DNA of 7,958 bases from Prevotellaceae bacterium (GTDB lineage Bacteria > Bacteroidota > Bacteroidia > Bacteroidales > UBA932), in NCBI GenBank assembly GCA_031287815.1, contig JAITSM010000217.1, forward strand, positions 1-7,958. Reading direction: 5' to 3'. Both the position numbers and the translations under genes were made by a program. The notes under the pieces are model-generated. The model ran no database searches and was not told the origin of the DNA. It saw nothing but the letters and a program-made list of their open reading frames with translations. Shown here in pieces: positions 1-5,270 of this stretch; position 1 is the first letter of the stretch, and every line of letters begins with the position of its first letter.

Positions 1-575
1 GCATCCATATACAAATCACTGCCGGTATAGAGACACCAAAGTCCGGGATAACCTGTGGCGTCGGTTATGGTTGCCGGCGTAAACGTTACGGCAGAAGTAG
101 CAATAGTTGTACCGGGCACTGTGAGCGACGTGGCGCCATTAGAGGCAATTAATATGAACGGCGGCGTTCCCGCCAATGTGTAAGAGCTATTGGTATTCGC
201 AAGGACATTCGGCGGGTAGTCGCTACCGTAGGCGCACCAGTTGAATTGTCCCACAGCGTTGCTTAGTGCGGCGGTAACGGTCGAGGGGTTGGCGGTTACA
301 TAAAAGCCGCGCGTATTGCCGGCAACGGTTAGTATGCTGCCGGCAGTAGCCGTAGCCCCGCTGATAACGGCTTTTTCAAAGGTACCCGGAGAAGCCCCCG
401 CCACCGGGCAGAAATCTGCCCACACCCACACATGATTGTTATAGGGCGTACCTGTCCATGACACGCTGAACGTTACTTTTTGGTTCATGTAATCCGTTCT
501 TATCGGCGTAATAGTTACTGTTGCGCTTGCTGCAATGCTTACAAGCATTGTGAAAAGAAAGAAAATTTTTTTCAT
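1..575 (-). CDS. Exported protein, N-terminal part (runs off left edge)
   Basis: An open frame starts at ATG 575-573 and stays open to the window edge, giving about 191 residues with no stop. Residues 1-18 form a clear signal peptide: MKK, a hydrophobic stretch (IFFLFTMLVSIAA) and a likely SAS-A cleavage site. The mature part is rich in Thr, Ser, Val, Gly and Ala and in alternating hydrophobic residues, as in beta-sandwich surface proteins. It has scattered Trp and Cys (VWVWADFCPVAG; FNWCAYGSDYPPN). No catalytic motif is visible. The sequence resembles, from memory and unverified, the N-termini of large Bacteroidales exported proteins that carry C-terminal FISUMP or secretion-sorting domains; that part would lie outside the window. 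There is no Shine-Dalgarno sequence, only A/T-rich DNA before the start, which is normal for Bacteroidota. The leader upstream is long and structured. The coding call is firm; the function is unknown. Confidence 0.8.
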   Translation of the reverse strand, partial: MKKIFFLFTMLVSIAASATVTITPIRTDYMNQKVTFSVSWTGTPYNNHVWVWADFCPVAGASPGTFEKAVISGATATAGSILTVAGNTRGFYVTANPSTVTAALSNAVGQFNWCAYGSDYPPNVLANTNSSYTLAGTPPFILIASNGATSLTVPGTTIATSAVTFTPATITDATGYPGLWCLYTGSDLYMD

Positions 576-604
576 AATTTTTATTTTTTAATGGTTATTA
601 CTTT

Positions 605-663
605 GTAGCTTCAGGGTTGTTTTGCAAACACAAACTAATTTCTATAAAACAACCCCTCGCTAC
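605..663 (-). promoter_or_regulatory. Hairpin in the leader of the exported-protein gene
   Basis: Two nested perfect stems share one axis. GTAGC at 605-609 pairs with GCTAC at 659-663, and GGGTTGTTTT at 614-623 pairs with AAAACAACCC at 646-655. A small internal loop separates them, and the terminal loop is 22 bases. On the minus strand the hairpin ends about 30 bases before the start codon at 575, so it would lie in the mRNA leader. On the plus strand it is followed by six T at 666-671, so it could also terminate a plus-strand transcript, but no plus-strand gene ends here. The stems are directly visible; any regulatory role is inferred. Confidence 0.55.
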
Positions 664-720
664 GATTTTTTATTCACTGCCATTTTATCATTTTATCTGT
701 TTTTACTATTACCTTAAAGG

Positions 721-855
721 GAAAAAATAAAAACGTGAATTTAAATTTGTAGCCGCCTGAGGTCTTGAGAAACCCACCGTAGGATAAATAAACTTAAATT
801 CACGTTAAATACAAGCATGAACACACCTACGGTTGAAATTTCTCAAGTTTCAGGC
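721..855 (-). promoter_or_regulatory. Structured leader RNA or attenuator candidate with interleaved inverted repeats
   Basis: Two inverted repeats are interleaved. The first is a perfect 13-bp pair, AACGTGAATTTAA at 732-744 and its complement at 794-806. The second is an imperfect pair of about 29 bp, 755-783 with 826-855. It pairs in three blocks: GCCTGA with TCAGGC, CTTGAGAAA with TTTCTCAAG, and ACCGTAGG with CCTACGGT. On the minus strand the order is long arm, short arm, long arm, short arm, then a T-rich run (731-721, TTTTTATTTTTT). The short pair plus the T-run resembles an intrinsic terminator. The long pair would enclose one arm of that terminator in its loop. The two helices would therefore form a pseudoknot or exclude each other. 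A good promoter lies just upstream (885-914). The repeats are visible; a regulatory or small-RNA role is inferred. Confidence 0.5.
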
Positions 856-884
856 ACTAATAACAAAGAACTTTAATAACGCTG

Positions 885-914
885 CAAATATAAAACAATA
901 TTTTTTAATTGCAA
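885..914 (-). promoter_or_regulatory. Bacteroidota-type promoter toward the exported-protein gene
   Basis: On the minus strand, TTG (914-912) is followed after exactly 19 bases by TATATTTG (892-885). This is a full match to the Bacteroidota primary-sigma consensus TTG-N19-TAnnTTTG. Transcription would start near 878, just ahead of the interleaved inverted repeats, and the leader to the start codon at 575 would be about 300 bases long. Confidence 0.6.
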
Positions 915-958
915 GTTTTTTTGAAAAATATTTTCGTGAGGTGGTTCCAGCGACAGCC

Positions 959-993
959 ACTGTCTACTGCCTACTGAAAACTGCCTACTGAAA
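959..993. repeat. Heptamer tandem repeat, ACTGNNN x5
   Basis: Five consecutive 7-base units begin with ACTG: ACTGTCT, ACTGCCT, ACTGAAA, ACTGCCT, ACTGAAA. The last four form an exact 14-bp duplication (966-979 and 980-993). No open frame of interest uses it. Confidence 0.75.
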
Positions 994-1119
994 GCCCCGA
1001 AGGGGCGAAATATGCATAACCGCAGGCCAGCGCAGCGCAGCCTGCGGAAGAAGCCCCCAAGCTGCGTTCCGCTACGCTGCACTTGCATGGGGTTATGAAA
1101 ATTCAAGCCCTCCGGGCTT
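994..1119. repeat. GC-rich composite palindromic element
   Basis: This GC-rich island in AT-rich DNA is built of hairpins. GCCCC-GAA-GGGGC lies at 994-1006. CCGCAGGC at 1020-1027 pairs with GCCTGCGG at 1040-1047. AAGCCC-TCC-GGGCTT lies at 1105-1119. Outer arms CATAACC (1015-1021) and GGTTATG (1091-1097) enclose the middle part. Similar elements are, from memory, scattered through Bacteroidales genomes and often mis-annotated as small hypothetical proteins. It is most likely a dispersed non-coding repeat; no transposase is present. Confidence 0.6.
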
Positions 1120-1124
1120 ATTTA

Positions 1125-1208
1125 ATGGAGAATTGAAAATGGAGAATTTTAAAGTTAAAAACTAAAAGTTAAACCTTAAACAAGAAAATTGAAAATGCAA
1201 AATAAAAA
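1125..1208. repeat. Degenerate heptad tract, mostly NNNNAAA x12
   Basis: Twelve consecutive 7-base units keep one register. Most end in AAA, for example ATTGAAA, AGTTAAA, AACTAAA, CCTTAAA, ATTGAAA and ATGCAAA. The first four units include an imperfect 14-bp duplication with ATGGAGA twice (1125 and 1139). The tract is A-rich and has no gene. A-tracts every 7 bases are not helically phased, so intrinsic bending is not the obvious explanation. Confidence 0.5.
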
Positions 1209-1247
1209 GGGATTAAAATTTGAGCAATTTGTGCCGCCGTAAATAAA

Positions 1248-1342
1248 ATATGGCACGCCCTAATTGAAATATGGCACGCCCTAATTGAAATATGGCATGC
1301 CCTAATTGAAATATGGCATGCCCTAATCGAAATATGGCATGC
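1248..1342. repeat. 21-bp tandem repeat, about 4.5 copies
   Basis: Units begin at 1248, 1269, 1290, 1311 and 1332 (the last partial). Each starts ATATGGCAYGCC and ends CTAATTGAA (CGAA in unit 4). Units 1 and 2 carry GGCACGCC; units 3 and 4 carry GGCATGCC, an 8-bp palindrome. The period is close to two helical turns, so the palindromic cores face the same side of the DNA. It also equals three heptamers, matching the neighbouring 7-base repeats. There are no spacers, so it is not a CRISPR array. Minus-strand frames through it read as 7-residue peptide repeats and are judged non-coding. Confidence 0.85.
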
Positions 1343-1380
1343 TCCAAATAAATAGTAACCCAATATACTAACTTAAAAAA

Positions 1381-1443
1381 GGAGAATGGAGCATAGAGAA
1401 TGGGCTGGCGCCAGCATTCATAATTCATAATTCATACTTCATA
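1381..1443. repeat. Heptad element around palindromic core GGCTGGCGCCAGCA, upstream of ilvD
   Basis: Three 7-base units (GGAGAAT, GGAGCAT, AGAGAAT; 1381-1401) precede the 12-bp perfect palindrome GCTGGCGCCAGC (1404-1415). Four more units follow: ATTCATA x3 and CTTCATA (1416-1443). The segment between the two arrays is exactly 14 bases, so the 7-base register runs unbroken through the core. The same 14-base core recurs at 5233-5246. The ATTCATA family is the reverse complement of the GAATTAT units after ilvD. Confidence 0.75.
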
Positions 1444-1467
1444 CCTCCTACTTTTTTCTTACCTTTG
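1438..1467 (+). promoter_or_regulatory. Promoter of ilvD
   Basis: TACCTTTG at 1460-1467 matches the Bacteroidota -7 element TAnnTTTG exactly. Nineteen bases upstream is TTC (1438-1440), one base off the -33 TTG. Transcription would start near 1474, leaving a leader of only about a dozen bases before the ilvD ATG at 1487. The -33 half lies inside the last ATTCATA-type repeat unit. Confidence 0.6.
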
Positions 1468-1486
1468 TCGCCTTAACGATAAATCG

Positions 1487-3349
1487 ATGAATATCCAGTT
1501 ACGAAGCGATACCAGCACGCATGGCCGTAAGATGGCGGGAGCGCGGGCATTATGGCGGGCCAACGGCAGAAAGCCCGAACACGACGGACAGCCGATTATT
1601 GCCATAGTAAATTCATTTACGCAGTTTGTGCCGGGGCATGTGCACCTGCATGGGGCAGGGCAGTGGGTCAAGGCGGAAATAGAAGCGCTCGGATGCTTTG
1701 CCGCCGAATTTAACACCATCGCTATCGACGACGGCATTGCCATGGGGCACGAAGGAATGCTCTATTCCCTCCCCTCGCGCGACTTGATTGCCGACAGCGT
1801 AGAATACATGGTCAACGCCCACCGGGCGGATGCGATGATTTGTATCAGCAACTGCGACAAGATTACGCCGGGCATGCTAATGGCGGCCATGCGGCTGAAT
1901 ATCCCGGCGGTCTTCGTATCGGGCGGCCCTATGGAAGCCGGGCGGCTGGGCGGCCGCCGGCTGGACTTGATCGACGCCATGGTGCAGGCCGCCGACGCCG
2001 CTGTGCCCGACGAAGAAATAGCGCAGGTCGAAGCCCATGCCTGCCCCACCTGCGGTTCCTGCTCAGGCATGTTTACCGCCAATTCCATGAATTGCCTCTG
2101 CGAGGCTATCGGGCTGGCGCTGCCGGGCAACGGCACCGTCCTGGCTTCACACGTTTACAGGAAACAACTGTTTACCGATGCAGCGCAGCTGATTGTCAAA
2201 AATGCACGGGGATACTACGAAACCGGCGACGCCTCCGTGCTCCCGCGAAACATTGCCACCCGCGAAGCTTTCCTCAATGCCATGATGCTGGACATCGCCA
2301 TGGGCGGCTCCACCAACACGGTGCTGCACCTGCTGGCCATAGCCCACGAAGCGGGCGTCCCCTTCGACATGCAGGACATGGACGCGCTGTCGCGCAAAAC
2401 CCCCTGCCTCTGCAAAGTCGCGCCCAACACCGGGAAATACTATATGGAAGACGTCAACCGCGCGGGAGGCGTGCTGGGCATCCTCTCCGCCCTGCACGAC
2501 GGCGGGCTGCTCTACCCTGCGGCCAGGCGCGTCGACGGCCTCACCCTGGCGGAAGCCATAAAACGTTACGACATCCTGCACCCGGCAGACGGCGGCGGAG
2601 CCGTCAAAAGATATGCCGCCGCGCCGGGCAAGGCGTTTAATTTCCGCATGGGCGCACAGGAAACCTGCTACGACACACTGGACGCCGACCGCGCCAACGG
2701 CTGCATCCGCGACATCGCCCATGCCTACAGTCGCGACGGCGGCCTTGCCGTGCTGAAAGGCAACATCGCCCCCCACGGCTGCGTGGTGAAAACCGCCGGC
2801 GTCGACGAAAATATCCTCGCCTTTACCGGCGTAGCCAAAGTATTCGACTCCCAGGAAGCCGCCGTCGAAGCTATCTTAAACGGGAAAGTAACGGCGGGCG
2901 ACGTCGTCGTGATTACCTACGAAGGGCCGAAAGGAGGGCCTGGCATGCAGGAAATGCTCTATCCGACGTCGTACCTCAAATCACGCGGGCTGGGCAAGGC
3001 ATGCGCCCTGATTACCGACGGGCGGTTTTCCGGCGGCACTTCTGGACTGTCGATCGGACACATATCGCCCGAAGCAGCGGCCGGCGGCCCCATCGGCCTC
3101 GTACGCGACGGCGACCACATCGCCATCAACATCCCCGAAAGAAGCATCAACGTACTGCTAAGCACCCGCGAACTGGCGCAACGACGCAACGAAGAACGCT
3201 CCCGGGGCGGCAGGGCTTTCACCCCCCCGCATCGCCAGCGCGCCGTCCCCTCTTCCCTCAAAGCCTACGCCGCCATGGTCAGCTCCGCCGACAAAGGAGC
3301 GGTGAGAATAATGGAGAGTGGAGAATGCCTTTTGAATTATGAATTATGA
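1487..3349 (+). CDS. ilvD: Dihydroxy-acid dehydratase IlvD
   Basis: A cytoplasmic iron-sulfur enzyme that dehydrates 2,3-dihydroxyisovalerate to 2-ketoisovalerate, and 2,3-dihydroxy-3-methylvalerate to its keto acid, in valine and isoleucine synthesis. The 620 residues match E. coli IlvD (616) nearly end to end from memory. Visible motifs are THGRKMAGARALWR (11-24), NSFTQFVPGH (42-51), the Mg ligand Asp81, CISNCDK (119-125) with the cluster Cys123, Asp124 and the lysine (125) that is carbamylated in the family, ACPTCGSCSGMF (185-196), Glu489 in GMQEM, and Ser515 in DGRFSGG. All known catalytic residues are present. The ATG at 1487 aligns with the E. coli start and follows a promoter by about 20 bases. 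The normal family ending ADKGAVR stops at 607. The last 13 residues are encoded by heptamer repeat DNA, and the TGA stop lies inside that repeat. ilvB follows after 161 bases. Confidence 0.97.
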   Translation: MNIQLRSDTSTHGRKMAGARALWRANGRKPEHDGQPIIAIVNSFTQFVPGHVHLHGAGQWVKAEIEALGCFAAEFNTIAIDDGIAMGHEGMLYSLPSRDLIADSVEYMVNAHRADAMICISNCDKITPGMLMAAMRLNIPAVFVSGGPMEAGRLGGRRLDLIDAMVQAADAAVPDEEIAQVEAHACPTCGSCSGMFTANSMNCLCEAIGLALPGNGTVLASHVYRKQLFTDAAQLIVKNARGYYETGDASVLPRNIATREAFLNAMMLDIAMGGSTNTVLHLLAIAHEAGVPFDMQDMDALSRKTPCLCKVAPNTGKYYMEDVNRAGGVLGILSALHDGGLLYPAARRVDGLTLAEAIKRYDILHPADGGGAVKRYAAAPGKAFNFRMGAQETCYDTLDADRANGCIRDIAHAYSRDGGLAVLKGNIAPHGCVVKTAGVDENILAFTGVAKVFDSQEAAVEAILNGKVTAGDVVVITYEGPKGGPGMQEMLYPTSYLKSRGLGKACALITDGRFSGGTSGLSIGHISPEAAAGGPIGLVRDGDHIAINIPERSINVLLSTRELAQRRNEERSRGGRAFTPPHRQRAVPSSLKAYAAMVSSADKGAVRIMESGECLLNYEL

Positions 3350-3368
3350 ATTATGAATTATGGATTAT
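3306..3368. repeat. Heptad repeat overlapping the 3' end of ilvD
   Basis: Nine units in one 7-base register: GAATAAT, GGAGAGT, GGAGAAT, GCCTTTT, then GAATTAT x4 (3334-3361) and a degenerate GGATTAT (3362-3368). The first units resemble the GGAGAAT units at 1381-1401, and GAATTAT is the complement of the ATTCATA family there. ilvD is thus bracketed by related repeat DNA. The array supplies the ilvD stop codon (3347-3349). Confidence 0.8.
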
Positions 3369-3371
3369 TTC

Positions 3372-3450
3372 CCCACAGATTTTCTCAGATTATAACAGAT
3401 TACACAGATTAAATCTGTGTAATCTGAAAAAATCTGTGTCCATCTGTGGG
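3372..3450. repeat. Symmetric CAGATT hairpin between ilvD and ilvB
   Basis: A 79-base dyad is centred on A3411. Perfect inner arms of 15 bp (CAGATTACACAGATT, 3396-3410, with 3412-3426) sit inside CAGATT/AATCTG arms (3386-3391 with 3431-3436) and outer 9-bp arms CCCACAGAT/ATCTGTGGG (3372-3380 with 3442-3450). Each half holds four CAGATT-type hexamers (the outermost right copy is CATCTG), spaced 10, 10 and 9 bases from the outside in on both sides. In an ilvD-ilvB transcript this would fold into a long stem. No U-run follows, so it is not a classic terminator. Similar 'cacagattacacagatt' DNA is, from memory, common in Bacteroidota spacers. Confidence 0.8.
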
Positions 3451-3465
3451 AGAACTTTAAATTAA

Positions 3466-3506
3466 ATTAGTCACATTAAACAATTAGTCACATTAGCACA
3501 TTAAAC
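3466..3506. repeat. Short direct repeats before ilvB
   Basis: AATTAGTCACATTA is found at about 3465-3478 and again at 3482-3495. CACATTAAAC is found at 3472-3481 and 3497-3506. This A/T-rich DNA ends four bases before the ilvB start. No TAnnTTTG promoter is visible between 3350 and 3510, which favours read-through transcription from ilvD. Confidence 0.6.
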
Positions 3507-3510
3507 TACC

Positions 3511-5199
3511 ATGAACGAAACAATCGGCTCGCAAGCCTTAATGGAAGCCCTTTTACACGAAAACGTATCCCTCGTATTCGGTTACCCCGGCGGACAGGCG
3601 CTGTCTATTTACAACGCCCTCTATGAATACCAAAATCGGCTGGAACATATCCTCGTCCGCCATGAACAGGGGGCGGTGCATGCCGCACAGGGATATGCCC
3701 GCGTGTCGGGGAAAACAGGCGTGGTGGTCGTTACCTCCGGACCCGGCATTGCCAATACCATCACCGGCATTGCCGACGCCATGATTGACAGTACGCCGGT
3801 GGTTGTCATCGCCGGGCAGGTTTCCACCTCGCTGCTGGGCACCGACGCCTTCCAGGAAATAGACGTTATTGGCGTAACGCAACCCATCACCAAATGGGCG
3901 TACCAGGTGCGCAACGCCGAAGATATTCCCTGGGCGGTAGCGCGCGCCTTTTATATCGCCTCTTCCGGGCGCCCCGGCCCGGTGGTGCTGGATATTACCA
4001 AAAATGCGCAAACCGGCTGCCTCTCCTACCGGCCGGCGGCCATTACCCATATTGCCGGCTATACCCCCGTGCCGGAGATGGAACCGGAAGCTATTGCACA
4101 GGCGGCGCAACTCATCAATAAAGCCAACCGCCCGCTGGCGCTGGTAGGGCAGGGCGTTGTACTGGGAAAAGCCGAAACGGAACTGTTGGCGTTCCTCCGC
4201 AAGGCCGGTATTCCCGCCGCATCCACTATTATGGGGCTCTCGGCGTTACCATCCGGCGAGCCCCTGAACATGGGCATGCTGGGAATGCATGGCAACGTGG
4301 CGCCCAACCTGAAAACCAACGAATGCGACGTCCTTATCGCCATCGGCATGCGCTTCGACGACCGCGTTACCGGCGACGTCAACACCTACGCCCGACAGGC
4401 GAAAATCATTCACTTCGACATCGACCCGGCGGAGGTGGATAAAAACATAAAAGTAACCGTCCCCATACTGGGAAATGTAAAAGAAACCCTGCCGGCGGTA
4501 ACGGCGCTCCTGCAACCCGCCACGCACGATGAATGGCGGGCGGCCTTTGCCCTACCACAGGAAAAGGAAATGCAAACGGTCATCCGCCCCGAGCTTTTCC
4601 CCACCACCGGCCCCCTGAAAATGGGCGAAGTAGTGCACCGCGTGTCCGAAGCCACCGGGCACAACGCCGTGCTGGTAACCGACGTTGGGCAAAACCAGAT
4701 GATGGGCTTGCGGTATTTCAAATTCACGCAACCCCGCAGCGTCGTTACTTCCGGCGGGCTCGGCACGATGGGCTTCGGGCTTCCGGCGGCCATAGGCGCA
4801 AAACTCGGCGCGCCGGAACGCACCGTATGCCTCTTTGCAGGCGACGGCGGCCTGCAAATGACCATCCAAGAACTGGGCACCATCATGCAATCGGACATTG
4901 CCGTTAAAATCATTTTGCTTAACAATAATTTCCTGGGCATGGTACGCCAGTGGCAGGAACTGTTCTTTGAAGAACGCTATTCGGCCACCGTCATGAAAAA
5001 CCCCGACTTTGTCGGGATAGCGGCCGCCTACGGCATTCCGGGACGGAAAGTATCCCGCCGCGAAGAACTGGACGGCGCTATCCGCGAAATGCTGGAAACA
5101 AAAGGCGCCTACCTCCTGGAAGCACAGGTAGTGCAAAAAGGCATGGTCTATCCTATGGTGCCCGCCGGCGCCAGCATCACAGCGCCAATTATGAAGTAG
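3511..5199 (+). CDS. ilvB: Acetolactate (acetohydroxyacid) synthase, large subunit IlvB
   Basis: The catalytic subunit of the thiamine-diphosphate (ThDP) enzyme that joins two pyruvates to 2-acetolactate, or pyruvate and 2-ketobutyrate to acetohydroxybutyrate: the first shared step of branched-chain amino acid synthesis. Its 562 residues are full family length. The N-terminal ThDP (PYR) domain has GYPGG (25-29) and the catalytic glutamate in RHEQGA (Glu52). The middle domain has MLGMHG (256-261) and RFDDRVTG (281-288), the FAD-associated segment typical of anabolic AHAS rather than catabolic AlsS. The C-terminal ThDP (PP) domain has GDGG (444-447), then NNN (471-473) as the Mg/ThDP motif, followed by MVRQWQELFFEERYS (477-491). 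The start is fixed by an in-frame TAA at 3502-3504. It is probably co-transcribed with ilvD. The regulatory subunit gene ilvN does not follow; instead the next gene is convergent. Confidence 0.96.
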   Translation: MNETIGSQALMEALLHENVSLVFGYPGGQALSIYNALYEYQNRLEHILVRHEQGAVHAAQGYARVSGKTGVVVVTSGPGIANTITGIADAMIDSTPVVVIAGQVSTSLLGTDAFQEIDVIGVTQPITKWAYQVRNAEDIPWAVARAFYIASSGRPGPVVLDITKNAQTGCLSYRPAAITHIAGYTPVPEMEPEAIAQAAQLINKANRPLALVGQGVVLGKAETELLAFLRKAGIPAASTIMGLSALPSGEPLNMGMLGMHGNVAPNLKTNECDVLIAIGMRFDDRVTGDVNTYARQAKIIHFDIDPAEVDKNIKVTVPILGNVKETLPAVTALLQPATHDEWRAAFALPQEKEMQTVIRPELFPTTGPLKMGEVVHRVSEATGHNAVLVTDVGQNQMMGLRYFKFTQPRSVVTSGGLGTMGFGLPAAIGAKLGAPERTVCLFAGDGGLQMTIQELGTIMQSDIAVKIILLNNNFLGMVRQWQELFFEERYSATVMKNPDFVGIAAAYGIPGRKVSRREELDGAIREMLETKGAYLLEAQVVQKGMVYPMVPAGASITAPIMK

Positions 5200-5201
5200 A
5201 A

Positions 5202-5270
5202 GTTAAGAGTTAAGAACTAAGAGTTAAGAGTTGGCTGGCGCCAGCACTTTTAACTCTTAGTTCTTAGTTT
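5202..5270. terminator. Convergent-gene hairpin with heptamer arms and GGCTGGCGCCAGCA core
   Basis: Perfect 17-bp arms at 5211-5227 and 5250-5266 (TAAGAACTAAGAGTTAA and its complement) enclose the 12-bp palindrome GCTGGCGCCAGC (5234-5245). The left side is 7-base units (GTTAAGA x2, ACTAAGA, GTTAAGA from 5202), and the right side is the mirrored series. It fills the 64-base gap between the ilvB stop (5199) and the lipid kinase gene, whose TAA stop (5264-5266) lies in the right arm. The position suits a two-way transcription terminator, but no clean U-run follows on either strand, so termination is inferred from structure and place only. Confidence 0.6.

Noticed and set aside
732..855. Invertible (phase-variable) promoter segment
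   Set aside because: Inverted repeats are present, but the candidate promoter (885-914) lies outside them, the enclosed segments are only about 42-50 bases, and no recombinase gene is in view.
873..1106. Minus-strand 77-residue frame (MNFHNPMQVQRS...)
   Set aside because: It lies across the heptamer array and the GC-rich palindromic element. Such peptides reflect a dispersed DNA repeat rather than a gene.
1248..1342. CRISPR array
   Set aside because: The units are directly adjacent with no variable spacers, and no cas genes are present.
1169..1428. Two overlapping minus-strand frames encoding 7-residue peptide repeats (ACHISIR; GHAIFQL)
   Set aside because: Both arise only because the 21-bp DNA repeat is a multiple of three and lacks stops in those frames. 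One begins at TTG, the other inside the ATTCATA array. No promoter or typical protein composition supports them.
2147..2776. Long minus-strand frame (209 residues) inside ilvD
   Set aside because: It is an antisense shadow of a GC-rich conserved gene with no recognisable motifs; the plus-strand IlvD residues are fully conserved.
5167..5176. Third copy of the GGCGCCAGCA core at the end of ilvB
   Set aside because: Only 10 bases match, it is within conserved Pro-Ala-Gly-Ala-Ser codons, and it has no flanking heptamers; likely chance.
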